A DNA stretch of 64,000 nucleotides, taken from Mucilaginibacter_A sp964251965 (lineage in GTDB: Bacteria > Bacteroidota > Bacteroidia > Sphingobacteriales > Sphingobacteriaceae). The position numbers and the translations under genes were made by a program. The stretch covers positions 1 to 64,000 of the forward strand of contig CAXULQ010000006.1 of assembly GCA_964251965.1 (NCBI GenBank), read 5' to 3'. Of the stretch, positions 50,169 through 60,743 are shown one piece after another (within the stretch, counting starts at the first letter, position 1; each line of letters starts with the position of its first letter). A model generated the notes under the pieces. It saw only the letters and a program-made list of their open reading frames with translations. It was not told the DNA's origin and searched no databases.

Positions 50169-52439
50169 TTGGAATATTTACAAGGGTTAAACCCATCGCA
50201 AAGGGCAGCAGTAGAGTGCGTAAAAGGGCCGGTGATGATTATTGCCGGGGCCGGTTCGGGCAAAACAAGGGTGATTACTTATCGGGTTGCACACCTCATC
50301 CGCAAAGGTGTTGATGCTTTTAACATCCTGGTTTTAACTTTTACCAACAAAGCGGCGCGTGAAATGCGCGACCGGATTACGGCCGTTGTTGGCACAGAAG
50401 CTAAAAACATCTGGATGGGTACTTTCCACTCGGTATTTGCCAAATTGCTTCGGGTTGAGGCTGCTAAAATCGGCTATCCTTCCAACTTCACCATTTACGA
50501 TACCGACGACAGCAAAAGTTTGCTCCGCGCCATCCTGAAAGAAATGAACCTCGATGATAAATTATACAGCGCAAACTTTGTTTATAACCGGATTTCTGCG
50601 GCCAAAAATAATTTGATTTCCTGGCAGGAATATCAGCAGAACGATCAAATACAGGCGGATGATTTTTCGGGCGGGCGAGGGCAGTTAGGCAAAATTTATG
50701 AAACTTATGCCGTAAGATGTTTTCGTGCCGGTGCCATGGATTTTGATGATCTGCTTTTCAAAACCAACGAACTCCTCAAAAAGAATCCTGAAGTATTGTA
50801 CAAATACCAGAACAAGTTTAAGTATTTGATGGTGGACGAGTACCAGGATACCAACTATTCGCAATATTTAATCGTTAAGAAACTGGCAGCTATTAATGAG
50901 AATATTTGTGTGGTCGGCGATGATGCCCAAAGCATTTATGCATTCCGCGGCGCAAATATTCAGAACATTTTAAATTTTGAGAAAGATTATCCCGACTTAA
51001 ATGTTTTTAAACTGGAGCAGAACTATCGCTCCACCCAAAACATCGTTAATGTAGCCAACAGCATCATCGCCAATAATAAAGACCAGCTTAAAAAAACGGT
51101 TTATTCTGAGAAAGAACACGGCGATAAAATAAAGGTAATGCGCGCCTTCAGCGATAACGAAGAAGGTAAAATGGTTGCCGAAGCCATTCATCAGGAGCAC
51201 GCCAGCAAAGGTTTAAATTGGAAAGGTTTCGCCATTTTGTACCGCACCAACGCACAATCCAGGGCGATGGAAGAAGCTTTGCGCAAGCTCAATATCCCGT
51301 ATAAAATTTATGGCGGACTTTCTTTTTATCAGCGTAAAGAGATCAAAGATTTAATTGGTTATTTCCGGTTAACGTACAATCCGCATGATGAAGCCGCTTT
51401 AAAACGCGTAATTAATTACCCTAAAAGAGGCATCGGCGATACCACGATTGATCGTTTGATTGTTAGCGCAAACGAACATCAGGTTAGTTTATGGGAAGCT
51501 TTGACCGAGCCTAAATATTTGGATAGTAAAACGGCTTCTACTGTAAGCAATTTTGTAACGATGATCCAAAGCTTTCAGGTCATCACCCAAACCATGACTG
51601 CTTATGATGCTGCGCTGCATATTGCCCAGCATTCGGGTTTGTTAAAAGATTTGTATGAAGATAAATCTATCGAGGGTTTAAACCGGCACGAAAACATCCA
51701 GGAATTGCTGAACGGTATTAAAGAGTTTTCGGAACGGGAAGACATTGAAGAAAAGGGATTAGATGTTTTTTTGCAGGATATTGCTTTGCTAACCAACGAC
51801 GATAACGACAAAAATACCAACGCGGATACAGTTTCGCTGATGACAATTCATTCATCTAAAGGGTTGGAATTTCCGCATGTTTTTGTGGTTGGTTTGGAAG
51901 AGAACCTTTTTCCTTCACAGTTATCCTTAAATTCCAGAAGTGATTTGGAGGAAGAACGACGTTTGTTTTATGTTGCTGTAACCCGCACAGAACATAAGCT
52001 CACTATAAGTTATGCTACTTCCAGGTTTAAATTTGGTACGTTAATTAATTGTGAGCCAAGCCGCTTTTTGGATGAAATCGATGCCAAGTTTTTGGAACTG
52101 GATTATAGTGCAAAACCTTCTGTTGGCAATAATCCGTTTTTTGATGACGAACAATCTTCCAGCCGAAATAAAGACGCTTTCTCCAAACCAAAACCTTCCG
52201 CTACCAGTACCAAAACCACTTCTGTTTTGGCTAAAGCACATGTGCCAACCGCAGGTTTTGCACCGTCAGATATGAATAAATTACAATCGGGAATGGAAGT
52301 AGAACACGAACGGTTTGGGTTTGGCAAAGTGATCAGCCTGGAAGGCAACAAACCTGATATAAAGGCAACAATATTTTTTAAAGAGCTTGGTCAGAAACAA
52401 TTGTTGCTTAAATTTGCTAAACTTCGTATAGTAGAATAG
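50169..52439 (+). CDS. pcrA: UvrD/PcrA superfamily 1A DNA helicase
   Basis: A 756-aa 3'-5' helicase for repair and replication restart. Start codon TTG. Motifs: PSQRAAVECVKGPVMIIAGAGSGKTRVITYRVAHLI (Q motif and Walker A), VLTFTNKAAREM, DEYQDTNYSQY (Walker B), GDDAQSIYAFRGANI, LEQNYRSTQNI, SLMTIHSSKGLEFPHVF and VAVTRTEH. A C-terminal Tudor-like GMEVEHERFGFGKVISLEG is the RNA-polymerase-interacting type seen in PcrA. Confidence 0.95.
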   Translation: MEYLQGLNPSQRAAVECVKGPVMIIAGAGSGKTRVITYRVAHLIRKGVDAFNILVLTFTNKAAREMRDRITAVVGTEAKNIWMGTFHSVFAKLLRVEAAKIGYPSNFTIYDTDDSKSLLRAILKEMNLDDKLYSANFVYNRISAAKNNLISWQEYQQNDQIQADDFSGGRGQLGKIYETYAVRCFRAGAMDFDDLLFKTNELLKKNPEVLYKYQNKFKYLMVDEYQDTNYSQYLIVKKLAAINENICVVGDDAQSIYAFRGANIQNILNFEKDYPDLNVFKLEQNYRSTQNIVNVANSIIANNKDQLKKTVYSEKEHGDKIKVMRAFSDNEEGKMVAEAIHQEHASKGLNWKGFAILYRTNAQSRAMEEALRKLNIPYKIYGGLSFYQRKEIKDLIGYFRLTYNPHDEAALKRVINYPKRGIGDTTIDRLIVSANEHQVSLWEALTEPKYLDSKTASTVSNFVTMIQSFQVITQTMTAYDAALHIAQHSGLLKDLYEDKSIEGLNRHENIQELLNGIKEFSEREDIEEKGLDVFLQDIALLTNDDNDKNTNADTVSLMTIHSSKGLEFPHVFVVGLEENLFPSQLSLNSRSDLEEERRLFYVAVTRTEHKLTISYATSRFKFGTLINCEPSRFLDEIDAKFLELDYSAKPSVGNNPFFDDEQSSSRNKDAFSKPKPSATSTKTTSVLAKAHVPTAGFAPSDMNKLQSGMEVEHERFGFGKVISLEGNKPDIKATIFFKELGQKQLLLKFAKLRIVE

Positions 52440-52498
52440 CTTCTTTTATACTATTTAAAGTGATTTAACGCTTTAAATGCAACTTCTTTTAATATCAG
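52438..52498 (-). repeat. Two dispersed repeat copies after pcrA
   Basis: Copies at 52438-52459 (AGCTTC-TTTTA-TACTATTTAAA, overlapping the stop codon) and 52480-52498 (AACTTC-TTTTA-ATATC). A weak hairpin TTTAAAG / CTTTAAA (52454-52476) lies between. Confidence 0.75.
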
Positions 52499-52526
52499 CA
52501 GGTATTAATCCGCTTAAATTACAAAC

Positions 52527-53231
52527 ATGGATTTTGATTATAATACTTCCCGCAATAAATTAATCCTTTCTGAGTACGGCCGCAATGTACAGAACATGGT
52601 TAAATACATTGTTGCCCTTCCTACAAAAGACGAGCGTAACAAATACGCACAAGTTGTGATTGATTTGATGGGATTTTTAAACCCGCACTTACGCGATGTG
52701 GCTGATTTTAAACATAAACTTTGGGACCACCTCAATATTATTTCTGATTTTAAGATCGATGTAGATTCTCCATATCCAAAACCAAGCCCGGAAGCTATCT
52801 ATTTTAAACCTCCGCCTTTAAAATATCCTCAGCAAAAAATCGGTTTCAAACATTACGGCAAAACGATTGAACTGATGATCGAAAAAGCCAAAACTATTGA
52901 AGACGAACCACGCAAAAAACACATGGTGCAAGCGATTGCCAATTTTATGAAGATGGCTTATGTAACCTGGAACAAAGATTCTGTTGCTGATGAAACCATT
53001 TTAAACGACCTGAAAATTTTATCGAAAGGCGAGCTTCAACTGGAAGAAAACATCAACCTAAACCGGGTAGAATACCGCACGCCTGTTGTGCAAAACACCA
53101 ACCGTCCGCGCGGCGGAACCAATAACAACCAGAACAACAAAGGCCGCCAAAACAATAACAACAACCCGCGGCACATGCAAAACAACAACAACCGCAACCG
53201 AACTAATAATAATCCCGGCAGGAAATTCTGA
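52527..53231 (+). CDS. DUF4290 family protein
   Basis: A 234-aa Bacteroidota-specific protein. The conserved core is the first 180 residues: MDFDYNTSRNKLILSEYGRNVQNMVKYIVALPTKDERN (start), FLNPHLRDVADFKHKLWDHL and FMKMAYVTWNKDSVADETI. After residue 180 comes an Asn/Arg/Gly-rich tail (TNNNQNNKGRQNNNNNPRH) that looks disordered and could bind nucleic acid. Family function unknown; it occurs upstream of murA in many Sphingobacteria, as here (29 bp apart). Confidence 0.9.
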   Translation: MDFDYNTSRNKLILSEYGRNVQNMVKYIVALPTKDERNKYAQVVIDLMGFLNPHLRDVADFKHKLWDHLNIISDFKIDVDSPYPKPSPEAIYFKPPPLKYPQQKIGFKHYGKTIELMIEKAKTIEDEPRKKHMVQAIANFMKMAYVTWNKDSVADETILNDLKILSKGELQLEENINLNRVEYRTPVVQNTNRPRGGTNNNQNNKGRQNNNNNPRHMQNNNNRNRTNNNPGRKF

Positions 53232-53252
53232 TGCTTCTTTTATCGGGTAAAA
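53231..53252 (-). repeat. Dispersed repeat copy overlapping the DUF4290 stop
   Basis: ATGCTTC-TTTTA-TCGGG-TAAAA. Its first base is the last base of the TGA (53229-53231). Confidence 0.85.
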
Positions 53253-53260
53253 ACTAATAT

Positions 53261-54565
<1,305 letters not shown>

Positions 54566-54573
54566 ATCTTGAT

Positions 54574-54635
54574 TTTTAGGTTGATAAAAGAAGCATTGTT
54601 CATAACAGGACAATGCTTCTTTTATCAACCTAAAT
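54574..54635. terminator. Convergent terminator built from a perfect inverted repeat pair
   Basis: Two full copies (54574-54596 plus, 54613-54635 minus) including their variable spacer GGTTGA / TCAACC match exactly across about 25 bp, with a 10-nt loop. The structure lies between the murA stop and the CBS gene stop, so each strand has an A/T-flanked strong hairpin. Confidence 0.92.
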
Positions 54636-54640
54636 TTTTT

Positions 54641-56002
54641 CTAACCCGAAATCGCATTGATAATATCGTATTGCGTAATAATCTTAAACTTTCCATTTTC
54701 ATCTTCCACCAAAACCGCAGTATTGTCTTTGTTGATAAGGGAGGAAATTTTATCGATCGAAGTATTTAAATCAACAAAAGGAAATGGCGTGGTTAAAATA
54801 TCTTTTACCGGATGCGATTTTAAAGCAGGATTTTCCAGCAGCGCATCCAGAATATCACTTTCGGTGATTTTGCCGATGATCATCTCCTGTTGTGTAACCG
54901 GAATTTGAGAAATGTTTAGCATTTTGATCGTGTTAATTGCCTTTAAAATCGTCTCTTCGCAATCAATCGTCACAATTTCCTGTCCGCTTTGCTTGCTGAT
55001 GATGCTTCTAGCCGTTAGCTTTTCGTCTTTCAAAAACCCACGCTCGCGCAGCCAATCTTCATTGTACATTTTCCCCATATAACGCGAACCGTGATCCGGA
55101 AAAATAATTACCACCACATCGCCTTCTTTAAACCTTTCTTTCATCTGCATCAAACCGGCAACGGCAGAACCGGCAGAATTCCCGGCAAAAATACCTTCTT
55201 TACGGGCAATTTCCCGTGTCATCAAAGCGGCGTCTTTATCGCTTACTTTTTCAAAATGATCGATCACGTCGAAGTTTACATTTTGCGGGAGAAAATCTTC
55301 CCCGATTCCTTCTGTAATGTAAGGATAGATTTCATTCTTATCAAAAATTCCGGTTTCCTTATATTTCTTAAAAACGGATCCGTAAGTATCAATCCCTAAA
55401 ACCTGGATTGCCGGGTTTTTTTCTTTCAGATATTTTCCTGCCCCCGAAATTGTGCCACCGGTTCCGGCACCTACGATGATATGCGTAACTTTTCCTTCGG
55501 TCTGTTCCCAAATCTCCGGTCCGGTTTGTTCGTAATTGGCTTTTGTGTTCGATGGGTTATCGTATTGGTTTGGCTTCCAGGAATTTGGCACTTCGCGCTC
55601 TAACCGGGTGGAAACGGAGTAATAGGAACGGGGATCTTCCGGGTCAACATTGGTCGGACAAACGATTACTTCGGCTCCAAAAGCCCGCAGCGCATCTACT
55701 TTTTCTTTGGATTGTTTATCCGTTGTGGTGAAGATACATTTGTAACCTTTGATCACGGCGGCAATTGCCAAACCCATCCCGGTATTGCCCGAAGTTCCTT
55801 CGATAATCGTTCCGCCTGGTTTTAGCTTTCCACTTTTTTCGGCATCTTCAATCATTTTTAAAGCCATCCGGTCTTTGATGGAGTTGCCGGGATTGGTTGT
55901 TTCAATTTTAGCTAACACCGTAGCCTTGATTTCTTTTGGAATGATATTAAGTTTTACCAAAGGTGTATTGCCAATGGTTTCGAGGATGTTGTTATACCAC
56001 AT
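54641..56002 (-). CDS. PLP-dependent cysteine/cystathionine beta-synthase with CBS pair
   Basis: A 453-aa protein. N-terminal PLP fold: LETIGNTPLVKLNIIP, TNPGNSIKDRMALKMIEDAE (catalytic Lys), EGTSGNTGMGLAI, HIIVGAGTGGTISGAGKYLKEKNP, and GNSAGSAVAGL. Residues 340-453 contain two CBS domains (VTIDCEETILKAINTIKMLNISQIPVTQQEMIIGKITESDILDAL in pieces, then TTPFPFVDLNTSIDKISSLI). CBS pairs normally bind adenosyl ligands and regulate activity. It is cystathionine beta-synthase-like by architecture; cysteine synthase activity is also possible. Confidence 0.92.
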   Translation of the reverse strand: MWYNNILETIGNTPLVKLNIIPKEIKATVLAKIETTNPGNSIKDRMALKMIEDAEKSGKLKPGGTIIEGTSGNTGMGLAIAAVIKGYKCIFTTTDKQSKEKVDALRAFGAEVIVCPTNVDPEDPRSYYSVSTRLEREVPNSWKPNQYDNPSNTKANYEQTGPEIWEQTEGKVTHIIVGAGTGGTISGAGKYLKEKNPAIQVLGIDTYGSVFKKYKETGIFDKNEIYPYITEGIGEDFLPQNVNFDVIDHFEKVSDKDAALMTREIARKEGIFAGNSAGSAVAGLMQMKERFKEGDVVVIIFPDHGSRYMGKMYNEDWLRERGFLKDEKLTARSIISKQSGQEIVTIDCEETILKAINTIKMLNISQIPVTQQEMIIGKITESDILDALLENPALKSHPVKDILTTPFPFVDLNTSIDKISSLINKDNTAVLVEDENGKFKIITQYDIINAISG

Positions 56003-56188
56003 TTTTTTTGTTGCTGTAAACGGTTTCAGATATTAGCGATAATAGAACGTTGAAAAATTTCCGTGTAGACTAAAGTTCGTTATCTATCTTAAACTTAAAT
56101 TTATCTTGATATTAGAAAAAATTCCTTCTAAGTGAACTGAAATTAATTGTGAGGTGTAGAAAATTTCTTCAACCTGTACACCCACTGT

Positions 56189-56371
56189 TTAATATGCTTG
56201 TTGACTGTAAGCTTTTTCCTGCCTCCGTTTAAAATCTAACATTGCATTTTTTAAATCTTCCAAATATTGGGTTTTATTATTTAAATACTTTTCCGACGAT
56301 TTACCACGAACCTGGCGCATAAATTCAACTGCATGGAATTCTTGTTCGTCTGCTTTATTCCGGGTCTCCAT
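56189..56371 (-). CDS. Small antitoxin-like protein downstream of a PIN gene
   Basis: A 60-aa charged helical protein: METRNKADEQEFHAVEFMRQVRGKSSEKYLNNK then TQYLEDLKNAMLDFKRRQEKAY. No ribbon-helix-helix or AbrB fold is obvious, but the size, charge and the 17-bp overlap with the toxin gene are those of a type II antitoxin. Here it follows the toxin instead of preceding it, an inverted order. Confidence 0.6.
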   Translation of the reverse strand: METRNKADEQEFHAVEFMRQVRGKSSEKYLNNKTQYLEDLKNAMLDFKRRQEKAYSQQAY

Positions 56372-56813
56372 ATGTTACTTCTTTAGGCGTTCTGATATCA
56401 ACTGTTTGATATCCAAATTTAAGGTTTATTGCGTTATACTGTTTAATACGGAAGAAATTCACCATGTGCTTAAAATTCCAACTTACTAAACTATCAACCT
56501 TTAAAATACTTGCAATAGCAATATGTTGCGCATCTGAATAAAATTTGGGAGTTAATGCACCTTCTGATATGTAATGCCCGGCAAGTGTAAATTGTTCATC
56601 TGTTATCGTAACCAGTTCAATAAATTCAGGCCGAATTGTCGTAGTTAAATCTTGAACATTTTCTGGTGCATTTTGTAATTCCTCAAGTGTTACATCCGAC
56701 AAAACAATTGAAAATCTGCCTTGTCTCGCTTGTTCAAAAAAAGGAATTGTCCAATCTGAAAATTCTTTGTCGTAATAACCTCCCCAAACTGATGTGTCAA
56801 CATAAAATTTCAT
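56355..56813 (-). CDS. PIN-domain toxin of a VapBC-like module
   Basis: A 152-aa PIN-domain nuclease: MKFYVDTSVWGGYYDKEF (first Asp), FSIVLSDVTLEELQNAPENVQ (Glu), ALTPKFYSDAQHIAIASILKVDSLVSWNFKHMVNF (acidic Asp pair and the WNFKH motif). Members are site-specific RNases that block translation, checked by the antitoxin. Codon use is AT-rich relative to neighbouring clp genes. The pair sits in an accessory patch with the unrecognised gene to the right. Confidence 0.85.
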   Translation of the reverse strand: MKFYVDTSVWGGYYDKEFSDWTIPFFEQARQGRFSIVLSDVTLEELQNAPENVQDLTTTIRPEFIELVTITDEQFTLAGHYISEGALTPKFYSDAQHIAIASILKVDSLVSWNFKHMVNFFRIKQYNAINLKFGYQTVDIRTPKEVTYGDPE

Positions 56814-56845
56814 CCTTAAACTTACAGAAATAATTACGGTTTATG

Positions 56846-56867
56846 ATGCTTCTTTTACCAGCTAAAT
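56846..56867 (-). repeat. Dispersed repeat copy upstream of the PIN gene
   Basis: ATGCTTC-TTTTA-CCAGC-TAAAT, co-oriented with the PIN gene. A second copy lies upstream of the 474-aa gene (58474), so the 474-aa gene is flanked by direct copies. Confidence 0.85.
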
Positions 56868-56967
56868 TTTGTTTTTTCTGTTGGAACTGAAACATAATAG
56901 TAAAATAAAAGCTCAATAATTTCCGTCCGCCAGTTTTTGCCAAACCAATTTTGCCTGCTGGCCTTCT

Positions 56968-58392
56968 TCATGGAAGCTTATTGTTATTTTTTAAATATGC
57001 AAGCAGTCTATCTAAAATTTCTTTTTCTCCTTTGTTAAAACCGAAGTTCCCTATTGCGAAATTTTCAAAATCTATCGCAAACCTTTCGTCCAAAGCAAAT
57101 TCAAAAATTGGCTTTAGATATTTCTCTGGAATTCTTGAGATAACTTCTTCCTCAATAGAGCTTTTAAAATCTGGATTATTTAAAAAGTCAAAATAGTCGG
57201 ACAGTAAGTGATAGTAAATCATACTGTTTATAAAGCCTTGGCTTATTTTATTTCTTTCAAATCCTTTGTACAATTCGTCCATTGCTAATGAAAATGAGAA
57301 AGGAATAAAAGTATTGTAGCTACTTTTTTCTGAATAATAGTCACTGCCAAAGTTGCTAACCCAATTATGAGTTATTGAAAATATTTCTCCAATTAGCCAG
57401 TGATAATTTGTGGGATATTCTTCATTAAAATTTTCTTCATTTACTTGAACATTGTTTATCATCTCATGCACCATCGTCGAAAAAATGGATTGCATGTTTG
57501 TATTTCGGCGTGAAAGAGTTGATATATCAACCTTATTACGGATTGCTGAAGAATACAATAGACCTATAAAACGTATATGATAATAAATTGGCAAGTCATA
57601 TCCTTCTTCTTCTCTTATTTTAGAATAAAAATGTGGCTGGTTATAAATGCTTGTTTTGTCATGCTCTGAATGTAAATGTTTAAGAGCAAAGTCTGAAAGA
57701 ATTGGAATTAGATTGTTGTGGATTGACTGTTGAAGGTTATCCTTTAAGACTTTATTTAAGAATGGCTTGTCACTCAACAATGAATAGCTATTCCAATGTT
57801 CTTTAATTTCTTTGTAATAAGCTGAATTTTGATTTTCTAGAAAAAGTCGAAATATAGATTGAAAGTTTTCTTCGCTCGAAAAGTTATCCCAAAATTGCAA
57901 TAAATAGGTTGGTTGATAATTAGAAACTCCGTTTAAAAATTTAGGTTGAAAAACAATTTCTTCAAAATTTTTCCAGTTTTTATTTATTTCTTTTGGTGAA
58001 GTATATTTTGTAAAAATTTTAAAAAACTCTTCAAATGACTTTTCACTCAAAAGCTCTAAGTAGTATTCTATAGTCTTACTATCAGACTTGCCATTCGGTT
58101 TGACAAAAAATAAACGTAATAATAACCATAGAAAACAAAGAAAGAATAAAGCAAATGCAACATTAGCTGGTGCAAAACCCCATGAAAAACTAAACTTCTT
58201 TAATTCGGACCAGCGTCCTGTCAATTGCGGAAAGACAATCAAATATGGAATTGCAAACAAAAGAATTGCGAAAACAAGCCACTTTTCAATTCTATTGGTT
58301 CGTTGAAATGAAAGCACCAAATCTTCTCTCGGCAATAATGCAAAGATTGCAGTAAAAACAGTTATTACAGTAAGCCAACCGTTAATGTCCAT
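56968..58392 (-). CDS. Unrecognised AT-rich membrane-anchored protein
   Basis: A 474-aa protein of no family I recognise. Three transmembrane segments are at the N-terminus (residues 5-20 ITVFTAIFALLP, 38-56 LVFAILLFAIPYLIVF, 86-108 FALFFLCFLWLLLRLFF); the remaining 360 residues are cytoplasmic, helical and rich in Phe, Tyr, Asn and Ser. No catalytic motif is visible. The gene is strikingly AT-rich. It lies between a toxin-antitoxin pair and AMP nucleosidase, flanked by dispersed repeats. A membrane-linked defence, sensing or surface role is possible but not supported by any motif. Confidence 0.65.
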   Translation of the reverse strand: MDINGWLTVITVFTAIFALLPREDLVLSFQRTNRIEKWLVFAILLFAIPYLIVFPQLTGRWSELKKFSFSWGFAPANVAFALFFLCFLWLLLRLFFVKPNGKSDSKTIEYYLELLSEKSFEEFFKIFTKYTSPKEINKNWKNFEEIVFQPKFLNGVSNYQPTYLLQFWDNFSSEENFQSIFRLFLENQNSAYYKEIKEHWNSYSLLSDKPFLNKVLKDNLQQSIHNNLIPILSDFALKHLHSEHDKTSIYNQPHFYSKIREEEGYDLPIYYHIRFIGLLYSSAIRNKVDISTLSRRNTNMQSIFSTMVHEMINNVQVNEENFNEEYPTNYHWLIGEIFSITHNWVSNFGSDYYSEKSSYNTFIPFSFSLAMDELYKGFERNKISQGFINSMIYYHLLSDYFDFLNNPDFKSSIEEEVISRIPEKYLKPIFEFALDERFAIDFENFAIGNFGFNKGEKEILDRLLAYLKNNNKLP

Positions 58393-58473
58393 TTATATCA
58401 TTTAGTGTATTGAGTCTACTTGATTTTGTCGACTGTCACCATAGGCTTGCTGGCAACTATTGTATTGCTGCTT

Positions 58474-58495
58474 ATACTTCTTTTATGCACTAAAA
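58474..58495 (-). repeat. Dispersed repeat copy upstream of the 474-aa gene
   Basis: ATACTTC-TTTTA-TGCAC-TAAAA, 81 bp before the gene start and co-oriented with it. Confidence 0.85.
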
Positions 58496-58559
58496 TTCAT
58501 CATACAAATTTAGAATACTTGCCTGATGATATAATGAATTATTTTGCAAAGGAATTGGA

Positions 58560-59423
58560 TTAGAAATGAAGATGTTTAACCGTAAGTCCATGATTAACGA
58601 GTTGCTTCAAAGAATCGATACCAACACGCAAATGTGTTTCCACAAATTTTTCGGTTACGCTTGAATCGCTATCAGCTGTTTTAACACCTTCCGGAATCAT
58701 GGGCTGATCAGAGACCAACAACAAAGCACCTGTTGGAATTTTATTGGCAAAACCAGTGATAAAAATGGTTGCTGTTTCCATATCCACAGCCATGGTGCGC
58801 AAACTTTTCAGGTATTTTTTGAAGCTTTTATCGTGCTCCCAAACGCGGCGGTTGGTAGTGTAAACAGTTCCGGTCCAGTAATCACGGGAATGATCGCGAA
58901 TGGTGGTGGAGATGGCTTTTTGAAGCGCAAAGGCTGGCAAAGCAGGAACTTCGGAAGGTAAATAATCGTTGGAAGTACCTTCGCCACGGATGGCAGCAAT
59001 CGGCAGGATCAAATCTCCGACATTATTTTTTCGCTTCAAACCACCGCATTTCCCCAAAAAAATCACTGCTTTTGGATGGATGGCCGAAAGTAAATCCATC
59101 ACGGTTGCCGCCAAAGCACTTCCCATTCCGAAGTTGATAATCGTGATACCATCGGCAGTTACGCTTTGCATCGGTTTATCCAAACCCATAATTGGCGCAT
59201 TGTTATGCCATTCTGAAAATAATTGCAGGTATTTAGAAAAGTTGGTGAGGATCACATATTCTTTAAAATCATCTAACGGACGACCTGTATAACGCGGCAA
59301 CCAATTGGCTACAATAGCTTCTTTTGTTTTGAGGCCGGATTTTATCGGACTTTGAACTTCTTTTACTTTGTTGGATTGCTTAACAATTTCCGGATCTTTC
59401 TTGATGTCCTTTTCTTCATTCAT
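58560..59423 (-). CDS. AMP nucleosidase
   Basis: A 287-aa purine nucleosidase/phosphorylase-fold enzyme; AMP nucleosidase cleaves AMP to adenine and ribose-5-phosphate. Motifs: IINFGMGSALAATVMDLLSAIHPKAVIFLGKCGGLKRK and the substrate-site VDMETATIFITGF, then ALLLVSDQPMIPEG. It has the size of the Bacteroidota catalytic-only form. Alternatives are other Mtn/Pnp-type nucleosidases. A repeat copy lies 4 bp before its start. Confidence 0.85.
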   Translation of the reverse strand: MNEEKDIKKDPEIVKQSNKVKEVQSPIKSGLKTKEAIVANWLPRYTGRPLDDFKEYVILTNFSKYLQLFSEWHNNAPIMGLDKPMQSVTADGITIINFGMGSALAATVMDLLSAIHPKAVIFLGKCGGLKRKNNVGDLILPIAAIRGEGTSNDYLPSEVPALPAFALQKAISTTIRDHSRDYWTGTVYTTNRRVWEHDKSFKKYLKSLRTMAVDMETATIFITGFANKIPTGALLLVSDQPMIPEGVKTADSDSSVTEKFVETHLRVGIDSLKQLVNHGLTVKHLHF

Positions 59424-59427
59424 AATA

Positions 59428-59449
59428 ATACTTCTTTTATCACCTAAAA
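59428..59449 (-). repeat. Dispersed repeat copy at the AMP nucleosidase start
   Basis: ATACTTC-TTTTA-TCACC-TAAAA. The AAAAGAAG of the copy is within 15 bp upstream of the ATG, the SD position. Confidence 0.88.
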
Positions 59450-59462
59450 ATAAATGTACAAA

Positions 59463-59490
59463 AAAACCCCGGCTTAAAGACCGGGGTTTT
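59463..59490 (-). terminator. Intrinsic terminator of clpX
   Basis: Stem AAACCCCGG / CCGGGGTTT with an 8-nt loop and a T-run on the minus strand, 2 bp past the clpX stop. Confidence 0.9.
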
Positions 59491-59491
59491 C

Positions 59492-60733
59492 TTATGCTGC
59501 TTTCAGCTTTTTAATGTCGGACTTTTCAAATTTTTCCCTGGCGTAATCTATCGTTATGTTCAGATGTTTGTGTTCTCGGTTAGATGGAAACTCAAACATC
59601 GCATCAATCATAATTGCCTCGCAGATAGAGCGAAGCCCTCTTGCACCGAGCTTGAATTCCATCGCTTTATCCACAATGTAATCAAACACTTCTTGGTCGA
59701 AATGCAGCTTTACATCTTCATACTCAAATAGTTTATTGTATTGTTTAACAAGCGAATTTTTAGGTTCTGTAAGGATAGCCAGCATTGCCTCGCGGTTCAA
59801 CGGATTAAGATAAGTTAAAACGGGTAATCGGCCAATCAACTCAGGAATCAAACCGAAAGCTTTCAAATCCTGTGGAGAAATGTACTTATAAAGATTTTTG
59901 AGATCAACTTCCTGATCGTCGGCTTTCATTTTATAACCAACGGTTTGTGTGCGCATCCGGTTGGCAATTTTCTTTTCGATACCATCAAAAGCACCTCCGC
60001 AGATAAACAAAATGTTGTTGGTGTTAACCGTGATCATTTTTTGATCGGGGTGTTTACGGCCACCTTGCGGCGGAACGTTTACCATTGTTCCTTCCAGAAT
60101 TTTGAGCAATGCTTGCTGCACACCTTCACCTGAAACATCACGAGTAATAGAAGGATTGTCGCTTTTGCGGGCGATTTTATCAACTTCGTCAATGTAAACA
60201 ATACCGCGTTCGGCTAAAGTAACATCGTAATCCGCAGCTTGTAATAAGCGTGTTAATATACTTTCTACATCTTCTCCTACATATCCGGCTTCTGTTAAAA
60301 CTGTTGCATCGCAAATGCAAAAAGGCACATTTAATACTTTGGCAATGGTTTTGGCCAGTAATGTTTTACCTGTTCCGGTTTCTCCAACTAAAATAATGTT
60401 CGATTTTTCTATGTCAACCTCATCCTTGCCTATTTTCTGGTTTAATCTTTTGTAGTGATTGTAAACCGCAACAGACAAAACTTTTTTAGCGTCGTCCTGA
60501 CCGATAACATACTGATCTAAATGAGATTTGATTTCTATCGGTTTTAAAATAGCATTAGCTGATTGCAGCGGCGATTTTACCTTGCGCAACTTCAATTCTT
60601 CGGCCAAAATATCATTAGCTTGATTAACGCATTTATCGCAAATATGAGCATCTAATCCTGCAATCAGCATTAAGGAATCCTGCTTACCGGCGCCACAAAA
60701 TGAACATTTGATATCTTTGCTGGTTTTGCTCAT
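59492..60733 (-). CDS. clpX: ATP-dependent Clp protease ATP-binding subunit ClpX
   Basis: A 413-aa AAA+ unfoldase. N-terminal C4 zinc-binding domain (CSFCGAGKQDSLMLIAGLDAHICDKC), Walker A VGETGTGKTLLAKT, pore loop EAGYVGEDVES, Walker B GIVYIDEVDKIA, sensor and IGF region. It unfolds and threads substrates into ClpP. Second gene after clpP (11 bp), with tig upstream: the classic tig-clpP-clpX order. Confidence 0.97.
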   Translation of the reverse strand: MSKTSKDIKCSFCGAGKQDSLMLIAGLDAHICDKCVNQANDILAEELKLRKVKSPLQSANAILKPIEIKSHLDQYVIGQDDAKKVLSVAVYNHYKRLNQKIGKDEVDIEKSNIILVGETGTGKTLLAKTIAKVLNVPFCICDATVLTEAGYVGEDVESILTRLLQAADYDVTLAERGIVYIDEVDKIARKSDNPSITRDVSGEGVQQALLKILEGTMVNVPPQGGRKHPDQKMITVNTNNILFICGGAFDGIEKKIANRMRTQTVGYKMKADDQEVDLKNLYKYISPQDLKAFGLIPELIGRLPVLTYLNPLNREAMLAILTEPKNSLVKQYNKLFEYEDVKLHFDQEVFDYIVDKAMEFKLGARGLRSICEAIMIDAMFEFPSNREHKHLNITIDYAREKFEKSDIKKLKAA

Positions 60734-60743
60734 AATTTTTTAT

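Noticed and set aside
51420..51436. TAAAAGAGGCAT in pcrA
   Set aside because: It encodes the universal YPKRGIGDTT motif of the helicase; the similarity is by chance.
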